Assembly: GCF_027596085.1 (NCBI RefSeq)
Contig: NC_072449.1
Span: 23,453,522-23,517,521, forward strand
Origin: Anoplopoma fimbria
Lineage: Eukaryota > Chordata > Actinopteri > Perciformes > Anoplopomatidae
Reading direction: 5' to 3'
DNA length: 64,000 nt
Shown here: in pieces, positions 1-11,760 of the stretch
Layout of the letters: the number at the start of each line of letters is the position of its first letter
How positions within the stretch are numbered: position 1 is the stretch's first letter
The notes under the pieces: model-generated
The model's database searches: none
What the model saw: the letters and a program-made list of their open reading frames with translations, nothing else
What the model was told of the DNA's origin: nothing
Made by a program: the position numbers and the translations under genes

Positions 1-1224
1 ATTTTCTGTTTTTCTTTTGTCAATTGATATAGGTAGATTACTTTGGTTTTTGACTTTTGGTCTGACAAAACAAGCAATTTGAAGATGTAAATTGGGTTAT
101 TTTTCTTTTCTTTTGCTATTTTATTTAATTTTATTGACCAAACCTTTGACAGATACATCATGAAAGTCACCAGCAGTTGAATCAGTAATGAAAACAATAA
201 TAAGTTGCCAAGTAAGGGGCCCGTTTGTCAATACACCACAACAATCAGCCAATCCTGTGCCATCTCTACGGTTGGTGGCCTGAGAAAGTCTAGAAAACAA
301 GCGCCCCCTCACGCTGAATAAGGTTACTAAATGATCCATCTGGACATGCACCTGACAGAGCGACTTCCTGTGCGGCCCTTTCATGGGATCAATAGTTGGC
401 TTGTGCAGAGGGAGGAAGGAGTTGGTTCAGAGCATTAACGTGTTGACATATGTGAGAATGAGCTGCGAGACACAACACAAGGGAGTTAGTGTACTTGACA
501 GAGTCATTGAGCTGTTTGGTTAAAGGACCACCACAGTAAACAGCCCAGCTGATGAGATGAAGGCAGAAGAGTCTTGGCAGGAAGGAAGGAAGCGGGAAGG
601 CTGAGGGGCAACTGGGCAATGACCTTAACATTGACGGGGCCCCGGTGGATAAATGACTATAATTCAGAGTGTGTTCGCCTCAAGTGAAGGGCTTAACTGC
701 TCTGCCGACACCTGTTCAGCTCTACAGAGGAGCCTTTCACTGAGGACAGGTGCCTCGGCAGTGAGACGCCCACTTCCCTGCGCTCTCTGCTCCACTCCCA
801 GCTGCTTCCCTTTCAGACCTCGGACTCAGATTCCTCATATGCCGGCCTGTCAGCTCAGCAACCACTGCAGCGGTCACTCTGCAGCCTGATGGTGAGGATG
901 GCCCCCTTATACAGATGAGACCTCTGCACAAGCACCACAGCAGCTTCTTGCATTATAACAGATAAAGTGGAAATATTGCAGGATCAGTGTGTTTATGATA
1001 AATTGGAATGTGCCGCAATCTAGGTACTTTCTCACGCTATGCTAGATGGGGGTCAAGTATGTGTAAGCTTCACCTCATGGAATAATAACATGACATTATT
1101 TCCATTACAATCATCAGTTTGTCTCAAATTCAAGAGAAATTAGCTTATGACTGATTCATTTTGGAAATGACTGATGCAAGTCATTTCCTGACTCCATTCC
1201 CTATATAAGTGGGAGCGGTAATTG

Positions 1225-1550
1225 TTGGTAGCCCTAACAATTAGTTTTATTATTTTATGAATGAATCCTCAATTAACCCATTAGTCATTTGATCTATAAA
1301 ATGTCAGAAAACATAAATTTGAAAATAAAAAAGGTGACGTCTTTAAATAGCTTTGTCAGTCCAAAACCCACAGATATACAACTATCATATAAGACAAAGA
1401 AAAGCAAGCTCACAATTCAGAAGCTGATACAAGGGAATGTTTTGATATAATATATATATATATATAAATGACTTAAAGTGACATTAAAGTAATAATCAAA
1501 GTAGCTGCCATTTAAGTTTCTGTTGAATCACCTAATCAACTAATGGTGTC
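1225..1550 (+). repeat. Teleost SINE-like interspersed repeat
   Basis: The stretch matches a family very common in fish genomes. It has a 'ctataaaatgtcagaaaa' core, then a 'ggtgacgtcttta' block, 'agtccaaaacccacagatat' and 'gacaaagaaaagcaa', and it ends in an AT-rich tail with TA dinucleotides (1447-1466). Diverged relatives lie near 5740-6050, 32714-32950, 40672-40940 and 47270-47590. The call rests on recognising the family; boundaries are approximate. Confidence 0.7.
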
Positions 1551-2030
1551 TTACTCCTGAACACCCTGTTTTGGGCATTCAGTAATGCCCAAATATTTGA
1601 CGCAGATCTGGAAAAACAAAAAGCATCCAGCTGGAATAATTTCTGTGGGAGCTTGAACATGTGTGTGCTGCTGTGTGCATATTCACAGTCAGCTTTCTAG
1701 CTGGTTCAGTGACCTGTGCACTAGACAAACAGATTGAGGGGGGGTCAGTTAGTACGATGGGGAGCAGAGCGCAGAAGAAGCCAGATCGAGCACTGAAATG
1801 GTTTTGAACTGAAAAATGTTTCTCATGCTTTCAGTATATTCTGTAGTTTAACACCCCAACTACGAACCTTCTGGAGAGACTAGCAAATTTTGTGGGAGCA
1901 GGCAGAGAGCATGCTCTTGTTATGATAACCATACCTTGATCTAAGCTGTTTCACATAGCATGCATACCCAGGCATGTGTAAGCACTAGCCATGCTGCTCA
2001 GATCTGGGCCAACTGGCTGCAGTCCAGTAG

Positions 2031-2054
2031 CAGCAGCAGCAGCAGCAGCAGCAG
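2031..2054 (+). repeat. (CAG)8 trinucleotide tract
   Basis: Eight uninterrupted CAG units lie in the presumed traf4 intron 1. The tract makes several frames open (Ala, Ser or Gln runs), but no splice-bounded exon or recognisable protein surrounds it, so I read it as a non-coding microsatellite. Confidence 0.85.
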
Positions 2055-5000
2055 GGCTGGGTTTGGCGGCTTGGTCCCAGCATGCTGGCTGTGTGAGGGG
2101 CAAGGTGCTTCGCTGCATAGCTGGAATGTTTTCCATCTTTGTTTGGCCCCAAAAGGCTGCAAGATTCATTTAAAGGACCTCTTATAGAGGCAAGTTGAGG
2201 CATGTCTATAACTGGCTCTTATAGGGAGTTGCATTTATACTGCTGCTGCTGCTCATTCAGTGACATTAATGACCGGGGTTTAAGTAATCTTGTTTATAAT
2301 CTATTTCTTGCCTGGTCATGTTCCCAGATCTCAGCTACTAATTTAGGGAATATAGTGTCATTATAAGGTGTAGAAATGACAGTTAAAGGTACAACAATAA
2401 TGCCAAAGTTGTAGTAAACCCTGAATTCCCTTTAAGTAAACCACCTTCAGAAATTGAAATCTGAAAAATAAAGTCTCATCCTGAAGACCCAGAGTTTAAA
2501 CTAATGACCAAATGTAGATTTATTTTGCTAAATTCCACAAAAGCTACAATATTTCCGACCATACTCCGCAACAACCGAAACCACCCGGTGATGATGAGTT
2601 CAGCTCTCTTCATGTAACATGAAGTCAAACTAATTGCAGTCATTTTAAAGTTGTTCTCTGCAAATGATTCCGGTGTGTGGATGTTGAGTCACTGCTTTAT
2701 GACTTTCTGTAAAAACACAAATTGCCTTTCGTCTAAACTTCCACATCCTTCTCAACAACATGTCAAAGAAAGGACACGATGTGTTGTAAATTGATTTGGA
2801 CAAATGAGTTAGGGGTCATGTAGAAGTCGAGTAGAGGCTTAAAGTTCTTGTACATGCTAAAGCATTTAGGATGTATTTTTGTCTGAAGCTGTGGCTGAAA
2901 TGTTTTGCTTGAGTTTCAAACAAGCAGCCACTTTCAGAGGTCCTTCAAAAGCAATGAATTATGCTTGAACTGGTGGCGTCTAATAAACTCCCTCGCAGCA
3001 GACAGATGATGTGACCTGAAAGCGAAGCACGGAGAGGCTGAAACAACTCAATGAGTAAATCCACCTAAGACGTTTTAAATGCCCCTCCATCCTCTGAGAG
3101 TCACAAGTGTCTCACTCTCGTTTCTTTAAATTCAAACAGCTGTCACAATACGAGTCTCACAATAACATCTTTTCTGGAACTCTGCAGCTGTGTGAAATGG
3201 TCAGGTCACTTTCTCTCAGCGATGTCATCATCACAGCTGCATCTCTAAAGCCTCTCTGCTTCCTCCCAGGAGACCCACTGCAAATTACCTTATCCTAAAA
3301 CAAGCCGGCTTAAATCCATCTGTGTGGAAATGACAAGAATAGGGCTATTAAGTTATGGGAAGTTTCCTCCACAAATGTCCTTTAGTTGTCTTTACTTCAA
3401 ACCATGGTGGGAAAGTTTACAGGCAAATCAGGGCATGTAAACAATCTTCAAATGGGCTCATGTGTCATTTACCATGGTGTTAGCCAGAAAACCCAGAAAA
3501 AACTGATAATCTACCTTCTCTGAGGTTGACACAAAGTGAGAGTTCACTCATTTCAAACCAGGTTCTGGGTCAAAAGTTGCAGTTTGAGGTTTGTTTTGGA
3601 GGGGGGGGGGGGCTTTCTTAACATGGGAAATTGCTGGCCAACCAATGTCAACATCAATTTCCTTACACCCATAAAATACTGTGATTAAGACTTGTTTCCT
3701 GTTGTTTGTTTGGATTTCATTCTCAGGCTTTCATTTTCAGATTGAGTGCAGTGCCTCCTTTAATCTGCATCCCTGTTCATACATGATCTGACACAAAGTT
3801 TAGCAACTTTTTAGATGACAGATTAATCATTTTGTTCATTTTTTAAGCAAAAACGTAAACAATACACAATATCTTTGGGTTTTTGGATAAAACCATAATA
3901 ATAAACCTTTTTTTTTGACATGGATACAGTTAGTTAAAAAAAACAGTAATTGGAAGATTAATCAGCAATGAAAAGAACCTAATGGCTGTTAGCTGCAGGC
4001 GTTTTTTATAATGCCTACACTGAACCAAACTCCATGACTCAAAGACATATTTTGAATAAATCCCTTTGCTTCAGGAACTCCATTTCCAATTCAGGTAGTA
4101 ATACATTTAAAGAATCAGGAAGTAAACATCCATGTTAAACTTTAAAAATAAGCGACTTCTCATATGATCATTAGTTTCAAAGTCCATGATGAGATGACGG
4201 GTAAAGTTCAGGAACATTCCGTCGCTGCAATAAAAGCAACGAGTGGGCGGCACAACTTTACAGTAGCTGTGGTTTTGTTTGTCTCTTGACTCTACAGGTA
4301 GGGCACATCATGGAGGTGACGGTACATTGAGAGAGTATAGAGTACTGACTGTTCTTTTCCCAGACAAACACTGCTGTATCTCTTCTCCCAGGGAGTGTCT
4401 CCCTCTATGCATTGATGTGGTCAAACTTACTGGGCTGTTTCCAGCTCTGTCACCCCAAGTTCATCAGCTGACAGCAGCCTCAGTGAACACCACTAAGAAG
4501 GATTTACAGAGCCCAAAGTGTAGAGCGGAGGCCTGAGGGCTTTCACTCAGCTAAACACAACATCTCTCTGTGTGTGCAGCTCACTGACCACCGTTGTCGT
4601 CAGAGACAGGATGGGACAGCAGAAACCCCTCTAAACTCTCCGGATCTGGACCCAGGATGCCTGTGCGGCCTGCGGACACCTGCAGGGGACTGTGAATGTC
4701 TCTGTGATGGGACTGAGGGACGGGGATGTTAATGAACACACAGTCATTCATCAGCCATCCATGGCATTGCTCCCATTCAGATACAGATACCCACTGAGAC
4801 ACAAAGCCCCAGCTGCCTCAAGTGGCAGACTTACACACAACATTGGGCACCAATGCAACACAGCTCCATTTAGCCCTTTAAAAAACGCCCAAAGTGCCTC
4901 TCTATACATCCTTCTGCACGGCTGCGTGCACAATGGATAGAAGTGGATTCATCATGTGTTTAAAAGGAGAGAAAAAAACCTTGATTATCACATGATGACA

Positions 5001-5199
5001 GAGCCAAATGCCTTTAAGATCTGACGTTTGATTTTTATGGGACTACTTTCTAACAAATCACCCTTTATTTGGTGTTTTAATGGTCAATAAATCACTTTCT
5101 AAAGCTTTACAGATCAGTTATTAATCTAAATAACCTTTGTGGTATATAAAGTGTCTATCCTCCAGCAGAACAAGTGTCTTTTGAGCTCTGTAACATTGA

Positions 5200-5660
5200 G
5201 GGTATTTCCTGTCTTGCCAAGAATTGAGAAGATTGATACCACTCTCATGTTTGTACAGTCATTATGAAGCTACAGCCAGCTGTTATCTTAGCGTAGCATA
5301 AAAGACAGGAAACAGAGGGGAAAAGCTAGCCTTGCCCTCTCTGAAAGAAACATAATCCACCTAAAAGCACTTCTAAAGCTCATTAAGATATATCATTCAT
5401 GTAATCAATATTTGAAATGTAAAAAATGTCAAGTTGTGGGTTTATGAGGATTATTCATTCGCCAGAGCAGTGACAAATTGTGTTTTTTTACACTCTGGTT
5501 TGTGTACAAACTAAACAAACTAGATCTGACAGCTGTTTGCTCCTGTTTCCAGTCTTTGTGCTAAGCTAATCTAACCAACAGTTGCTGACCGCATATTTAC
5601 TGTGCAAACATGAGAGTGGTGTCAATCTCCTCAACTATCACTGACAACCTATTAACATGT
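5200..5660. mobile_element. Foldback MITE-like element, copy 1
   Basis: The left arm near 5221-5345 reads 'gagaagattgataccactct' and then 'atgaagctacagccagc'. The right arm near 5527-5640 carries the inverse ('tttccagtctttgtgctaag', 'catgagagtggtgtcaat'). The arms are imperfect inverted repeats around a roughly 180-nt core. The same family recurs at 35483-35924, 35962-36240 and 59655-59957. No protein is encoded, so it is a non-autonomous palindromic element. Boundaries are approximate. Confidence 0.75.
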
Positions 5661-5739
5661 GTAAGTGCAGACTTTATGAATTATTAGAGCAAGTGTTAAT
5701 TAAAGGATTAATGACATTTATTACTGCATTAAATAGACT

Positions 5740-6052
5740 CTGCAACAATTGTGACAATCAATGAACTGATCAAGTTGTTTGTCTTGCAACAATACTTGAT
5801 CGTGGCTACTCCTAATGTGAGCATTTGCTGCTTTTCTCTGTTTTATATCAATGTAAATTGAGTATCTTTGGTTTTTGGATCAAACTAGACATTTAAAAGA
5901 GGTCCTTTTGGTCTTTTTGTGAGATCTTGACCGGCTTGTTTACTTTTTTGGGGAAATTTTATGGACTAAACGGTTTACTGATTCGAATTATTGGAAAATT
6001 GCCCAACAGATTGGTTGAAAGTGAAATTTATAATTAGTTGCAGCCCTGATTG
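5740..6052. repeat. Diverged SINE-like repeat
   Basis: The segment shares the pattern of the 1225-1550 repeat: 'atgtaaattgagtatctttg', 'ggcttgtttac', AT-rich ends and a terminal 'ttagttgcagccctgatt'. The relation is visible but diverged, and the limits are approximate. Confidence 0.5.
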
Positions 6053-7089
6053 AGTGATTTATGAACCATTAATAAAATTATTAGTTGGACATTATAACCG
6101 TGAGGTCACAGATCGTAAAGTAGTATCGATAATCTTGCCCACACATTATAATAAGACATACTGCTGCTGTCGTACTTTTGATGTTGGTGATTGTGCATCA
6201 GGGCATTCAGACTATAAAGGCGTGGGAGAGTGAGTATCACCTATATCAATGAGGAGAGAAATAACGGCACTACACACAGATGATGTCTCAAAGTTAAAAT
6301 GAATCACAGCCAATTCCAACACTACTCCCTCCCCACAGGATTTTGGACATTGAATAATCGAGTCGTGAAGAAATTCTCATATTAACCCACTTTGTAGTTC
6401 CTCGTGACTCTGGCTAAGTCAGCAGTTGCAGGACTACACGACTGCGTGGAAGGAGAAGCTCCCGAGCCGAGCAAACCAATTACACCCATGGCAAGGCCGT
6501 GGCACCGCACTGCATCGTCCCCACAGAGACGCTGCTGTCACATTGCATGGCATTACTGTGGCTCAGTGGACCCAGGACTGATGAGCCATGAGGCCTGGCA
6601 TGTGTGAGGGCTACTTAGCCCACACACAGTGAAGGGAATTGTGTTACATACCATTAAGTGTTGATTCTCCATTATTAAAGAGGCAGTGTTGCTAAAACAA
6701 AGGCGGTCCTGGTCGACCTCAATTGTTGAACCATGTGACTCATATTTGATTGCAGTAAAGCTGCAGGGCTGGGCTGCTTTTTGCCCCATGACTCTCCCTT
6801 GGTGCTGGGGCAGCCTTTCAAGACTGTGAAGTATTTCAAAGCATTCCTTGAAAGCGGAAACACAGCCCATTGGCATCACATGCTAACATGCCTATGGACA
6901 CAGACAAGGCACACTCACACTCTTCTCAGCGCTGACACATGACATGGGAAAGTTAAAAAAAAAATTGTGTTTCCCTCTAGTGCCTCTCAGAGAAGTTTAT
7001 TTTGACAACCTTCGTGGTGAAAATACAGGATTAACCCTTTATTGGGTATCACTTTAGCATTGAAAAGCAGTATATAAACACTGAATAAA

Positions 7090-7295
7090 TGTGGTTTTAA
7101 GCAGATATAAGTGAGTATTAATGTACAAGTTAGCCGTACTCCTTAGTTGTACTCCTTAACAGCTACAACTCCTCATCTCATTTGTGTAATAACGTAAAAT
7201 ATGTCTTCATAGGAGAAGTTATACTTGTTGTCACTAATGCAACACATTATTTCAACACTTAAAATGTACTTATATCTGCTTAGAATAACATATTT
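7090..7295. repeat. Small inverted-repeat (foldback) element
   Basis: 'ttttaagcagatataagtg' near 7094-7112 is matched in inverted orientation by 'cacttaaaatgtacttatat' and 'ctgcttag' near 7257-7284, giving arms about 150 nt apart. This is compatible with a small MITE in the presumed traf4 intron. No coding content was seen. Confidence 0.4.
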
Positions 7296-10200
7296 TTAAA
7301 ACTACATTAAAGTGTGATATAAACCATTTATTATTTAGCACTTGCATGCTGCTTATGATTGCTAAATGTGGGGAGTTAGTGTTGCCAATGAGATAATATT
7401 GAGGACTATGTTGAGGAAGGATGATTAACACTGAAGAAATGCCATGCAGTAGCATTCTTGCATGTCTTGTTGCAACAGAGCAGCGAGCTCCGGAGACGGC
7501 GACAGAGCTGTCAGGGTGAAAGTGAGCAGAGTTGGCTGGCAAGCCCTGACTGGATGTTACACAGCCTTCAATAATTACAGGGAAGAGTATCAACCTAGTT
7601 GCACAATAGGCGAAGCATTAGCTAACTACTGTCTGTCAGCCTCAATAAACTTGAACTCTCTTCACAAAAAGATGCGCGCGCTCGATGGTCAAGAGAGCTG
7701 AAAGTGGCCTCAACGGGCACGCTTTGTTAGTTAAAGATGCGACAGAGCAGCTTTGTTTCTGTTTGTCAGAGCTAGTGAAGAGCTGCTGAAATGTAATTTA
7801 CTGTTGATGGAAATTTCTATTTAAGCTTTATTCAACCTGAGAAGTGGATCAAGAACTGGTAACTAAAGCAACATCTGAAACAAGTTGTTATCTTTGAGCG
7901 TAATAATGTCACCGTGGCGCAAATACATTTTGATTATCTCAAAAGTCTGAATGATTGTAACATGTTTGGATATTTCAACACCACTATCTGATGCACAATA
8001 TGATTTAATATAATGATGTAAAACTTGTTTGTGGGACACCCTTTATGAAAAGACTATGTTAAGTTGGGAAATATCTCATTGACTGGCTTATCCTTTCCAT
8101 TTGGTTATAACACAGTTATAAATGGTTTTAATTATCAATGCTTTGCCTATACATGTTAAATAAAGAGTTTTGATCATGAAGTCTTTAGTTACAAATGTTG
8201 ATAATTCATTATTAAAGACTTTTAATCATTAAATCTATAGCTGAAAGTGGTTTAACGATCTCACCAGTCAAAGGGACTTAAAAATAAATCCTTGTAACTG
8301 AAAAGTTAATGATTAATAACAAGTTATAAAGATGTAGTATTCAATAATAAAGCCAAAGTTACAATAGGACTGCCCGCTCTCAGTCGATTAGTCCACTGAT
8401 TGGCCGTTTTGGTCTTCGCCAACTATGATATCTTTAGTTGTTATGTCGTTTTTTTATGTTTTTTCATGCTGAATGACTTATTTCCAAGAAACCTATGAGC
8501 ACATCTTTTGTAAACACAAGATTTAAAGTGGTGCTTTTGTGTGATTCTTTATGGAGAAACTCAGTTTTACAGATCAGTTTTTACAGAGTGTTTCTTTGGT
8601 CGAGGACCGCCCTAAGCCAAAAGTTATAACTCCTTCATGAAGCGTGCCTTCTTATCTAAAATGTCACTTTTTAACTTATTGCAGGTTTTTGCAGACATTG
8701 AAGCTGTACAGATCTCACAGATGTTGCACCAGTTGTTACATCTACATGCAGGTCAGAGAGTTAAGAATCACATTCACATCTGCACTGACATCACAAACAA
8801 ACACTAGAAAAGAGTTACTCAACGAAAAAACTTTCGTAAGTTTGGAAAATTTTGTTACATTCAGTCATTCTGTGGGAGTATGAAAAGAGCATAAACTGGA
8901 GGACAAAGACGGAGGCGGGCAAGATGAGGCAGACAAAGCGCCGGGCCAAACTTATTGATCAGCAGTGAACACTGTTCCTCCCTTGCTCTCTTTGTTCATC
9001 TGAGTGTCTGCTTTTCAACCAGATGCAATTTGCTGCTGTCTAGTGAGCAAGAGGAGATATCCTGACGACTTTAGAAGCACGACACAGCGGTTCATGTACT
9101 CAGAGCATTCATTCACGTCCCCACCTTTCTCCTGTTAACAAGCAGACTGTTATTCTGATATTTATGGATTAAATTAGATATTTATCTGTCCTGATTTAAT
9201 GTCGGTTACAAAAGTATTTTTTGCTTAAGAGTTTCTCTCAGGGTACCATCAAGTGAATCATTCATCAAGTGAAACTGAAGACATTTTAAGATCTTTTTTA
9301 GCGCTGGTTACGGTTTAATAATTGTTATTGAAATAAGTGCAGACCAGTCAGATTGAGTTAATTACTAACTAGAAACACAGCACTTTTAAGAGCTGCAAAA
9401 CTGACTTTGACAATATTAAAATGCTATATTGAAGAATATTTAAGAGATTAAACTTCTCAAAAGGGTTTCTCAAAGAAAAATAAAGCAAACCACCGTTCGT
9501 TTCTGTTTTGTCTCCCTCTCTTTACCTTTCCAAACGCATCACTGAAGTCCTGATATGATTCATGCAAAGGAGCTGCTCCTCCATATTATCTAGATATGAC
9601 AACCTCAGGATGGTTGCTCTGTGTGTAAATAAAGAATATCCACGTTCATTCAAAACATATGAATGAAATGCATTTTTTTTATTAATGTGTCGTGCCTGTC
9701 AATCAAGAAAAAATGAACTCATATGAGTCAGATCCAGTGTAATACATGAAGATCTTTCTGAAAACCAAAACAACTTTCACAATCAAATCTTCAGACCTTC
9801 AGTGTCTTTTCTCGAAAAACCTAAGATATTTAGTTTACAATCATATACAAAATAAATATCTGGAATTTTTGCGTGAAAAATGTAAACGAGACATAACATT
9901 GATGAATCTTTCTTCAAACTCCTATAAAGGGTTACTTTTAATAGATTTAATATTACAACACAAAAATATTCCTGCACTCTCACTGTCTAAGACGTCCATG
10001 ATACAAGTTGATAATTTGCATTTAAAGTGTGGTAGTTGTTGTTGTTATTATTGGTTTCCTTTTAGTTTATGCTAGTTTGTGACTGTTTTTGGACAGTCCA
10101 CCTAAAGATAAAACAAAGACTTTCTTTCTACAAGTCTTAACACAGACTTCAATGTTGAGGAGATTAGGAGGAGGTGAGGGGATGCTGGGAGGGAGGAGGG

Positions 10201-10305
10201 AGGGTCTATCAGACTGCTGACCTCGGAGTAAAAGGTCCCTCAGTGGCCCCCTGGCTGACACCAATGGAGGAATCCGTCTAATCCTGGACTAAGGGCAGAC
10301 TCTCC

Positions 10306-10306
<1 letters not shown>

Positions 10307-10374
<68 letters not shown>
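10307..10374 (+). repeat. (CA)n microsatellite
   Basis: About 34 uninterrupted CA dinucleotides lie some 600 bp downstream, in transcript sense, of the traf4 exon. The tract also creates a spurious Cys/Val repeat open frame on the minus strand, which is not coding. Confidence 0.95.
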
Positions 10375-10376
<2 letters not shown>

Positions 10377-10993
10377 ATCATCCTCAACCCAGCAACCCCA
10401 TGCAGACTCAGCCACCCTGAGGGCAAAAGCACAGCCAGGATGGGGAGGCGGGGACCCTTAGCAGGACACCACAACAACATGAAATATATGAACACTAAGT
10501 CCCTTCACAGTATAGAGCCAATTAGTCAATACTGCAAAAGCACAAAATAATACTTTGCATCATTGTAAGCATCGTTTTTTTTGTTTTTTTTTGAAGCACG
10601 GATGATGAAGCAACAACAAAAGGCCATCTCCTTTGAGCAGAACAATGACAGCATGCTCCACCTGTCCAACAAAAGCACCTGCATGACTGATCCAAAACAA
10701 GGTGCTCATCGGTCATGTTTTCATGTTGACACAGTAGCTCATAACGGCATGAAATCATTCATTCAACGCAGGCGCTGTTTGCCAGGCCCCGACGTATGCA
10801 CTGTGTCATAATCCTTGTGCAGCTAAAAATGAATGTTAAACCCTTCCGAGGTAAGGTGAGGACTGATGAGGACACACCTACACATCCTTTATTTACTGTC
10901 GCTCGACCGAAACCAGCCGAGGCTGCGGTGCGGTCTCCCGGTTTCGCCTGCACAGAGGTGGATCTCGCACCCAACAAACACACCGTAGCCTAC

Positions 10994-11136
10994 CTCAGGA
11001 ATTCTTGCAGACAGGTGTCACAGAACCGATGTCCGCAGGTAGACACTTGGACCGGCTCCCGCATCGCCTTGCTGCAGAGCGGACACTGGAACCGTCTCTT
11101 TGGCTTTTCCAGAAACTTGTAATCAAACCCGGGCAT
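10994..11136 (-). CDS. traf4: TNF receptor-associated factor 4, first coding exon (partial gene)
   Basis: TRAF4 is a RING-type E3 ligase and adaptor used in TNF-receptor-family, TGF-beta and polarity signalling, with a role in tight junctions. Only coding exon 1 is present. Reading the minus strand from the ATG at 11136, the 47 codons begin MPGFDYKFLEKPKRR and run into the RING finger (CPLCSKAM, then CGHRFCDTC), all but matching my memory of human TRAF4. The exon ends two bases into a codon (AG) before a GTAGGC donor at 10993. That is the phase expected for the Ser that follows LQEFL in TRAF4. The rest of the RING, the zinc fingers and the MATH domain are missing and presumably lie past the left edge behind a long first intron. 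Fish may carry traf4a and traf4b; I cannot tell which this is. Confidence 0.93.
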
Positions 11137-11531
11137 CGCTACAGGTTCCGTGGGGGTAAAAAAAAAAAAAAAAAAAAAATTAAAATTCCCCGGCCTTCAG
11201 CTGCAGGTTTAAAAAAAAAAAAAAAAAAAAGGTACAAATGTCCTCTTTGATCCCCTCTGTGAACTTCTTCTTCTTCTTCCTCCTCCTCCTCCTCCCCCCC
11301 CCCCCCCCCCAGCCCCCCTGAAAACGGGGCTATTTATCTGCACTGCTGTGTTTAAGCCGATGAGGGCTTCATAGCACGTCCCTTCCGCCACCGACCGATC
11401 GGGCTTTGGAGAGGCGAGTCCTCCCCGGTTTTTTCCTCCTGCAGCCTCGGCGACTGGTGGCAACAACAGAGCGACGCGGTGCCGTCCAGGAAACGCTGCG
11501 GAGATGGACACAGATCCGTCCTGGAAAAAAC

Positions 11532-11566
<35 letters not shown>

Positions 11567-11760
11567 CCTGCACGTTTTACTGCTCGGGGTTAATGCGTGG
11601 CCCTCGTCTCCTCCTCCTCCACCTCCTCCTCCTCAGTGGATGCAGAACTGACAGACTGAGCACAATGCATAGCCCCTCCGTCTGTTTAGGTGCACCGAGT
11701 CCCGCCTCCTCCTCCTCCTCCTCCTCCTCCTCCTCCTCATCCACGCAGGAGGAGTCAAGA
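11137..11760 (-). promoter_or_regulatory. traf4: GC-rich traf4 5' leader/promoter region with low-complexity tracts
   Basis: The region upstream of the traf4 ATG is locally GC-rich. On the plus strand it contains two A runs of about 20 nt (11158-11179 and 11211-11230), a pyrimidine-rich block 11265-11310 ending in 17 consecutive C, (CT)n at 11531-11557 and (CTC)n at 11705-11738. On the traf4 sense strand the C run becomes a G run next to GGA repeats. Promoter status is inferred from position and composition; no TATA box was identified. Confidence 0.5.

Larger units (their letters stand above)
1..10993 (-). other. traf4: Presumed intron 1 of traf4 (partial), no exon found
   Basis: This stretch lies downstream, on the minus strand, of the only traf4 exon found. 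I looked for the remaining TRAF4 zinc-finger and MATH-domain exons and saw none. The long MATH exon would be obvious as an open frame. The rest of the gene is therefore inferred to lie beyond the left edge. The stretch holds SINE-like and foldback repeats (annotated separately), a (CAG)8 tract, a long (CA)n tract and otherwise unremarkable AT-rich DNA. Short open frames here show no recognisable domains. Confidence 0.55.

Noticed and set aside
10289..10495. Cys/Val-rich minus-strand frame
   Set aside because: It is produced by the (CA)n microsatellite.
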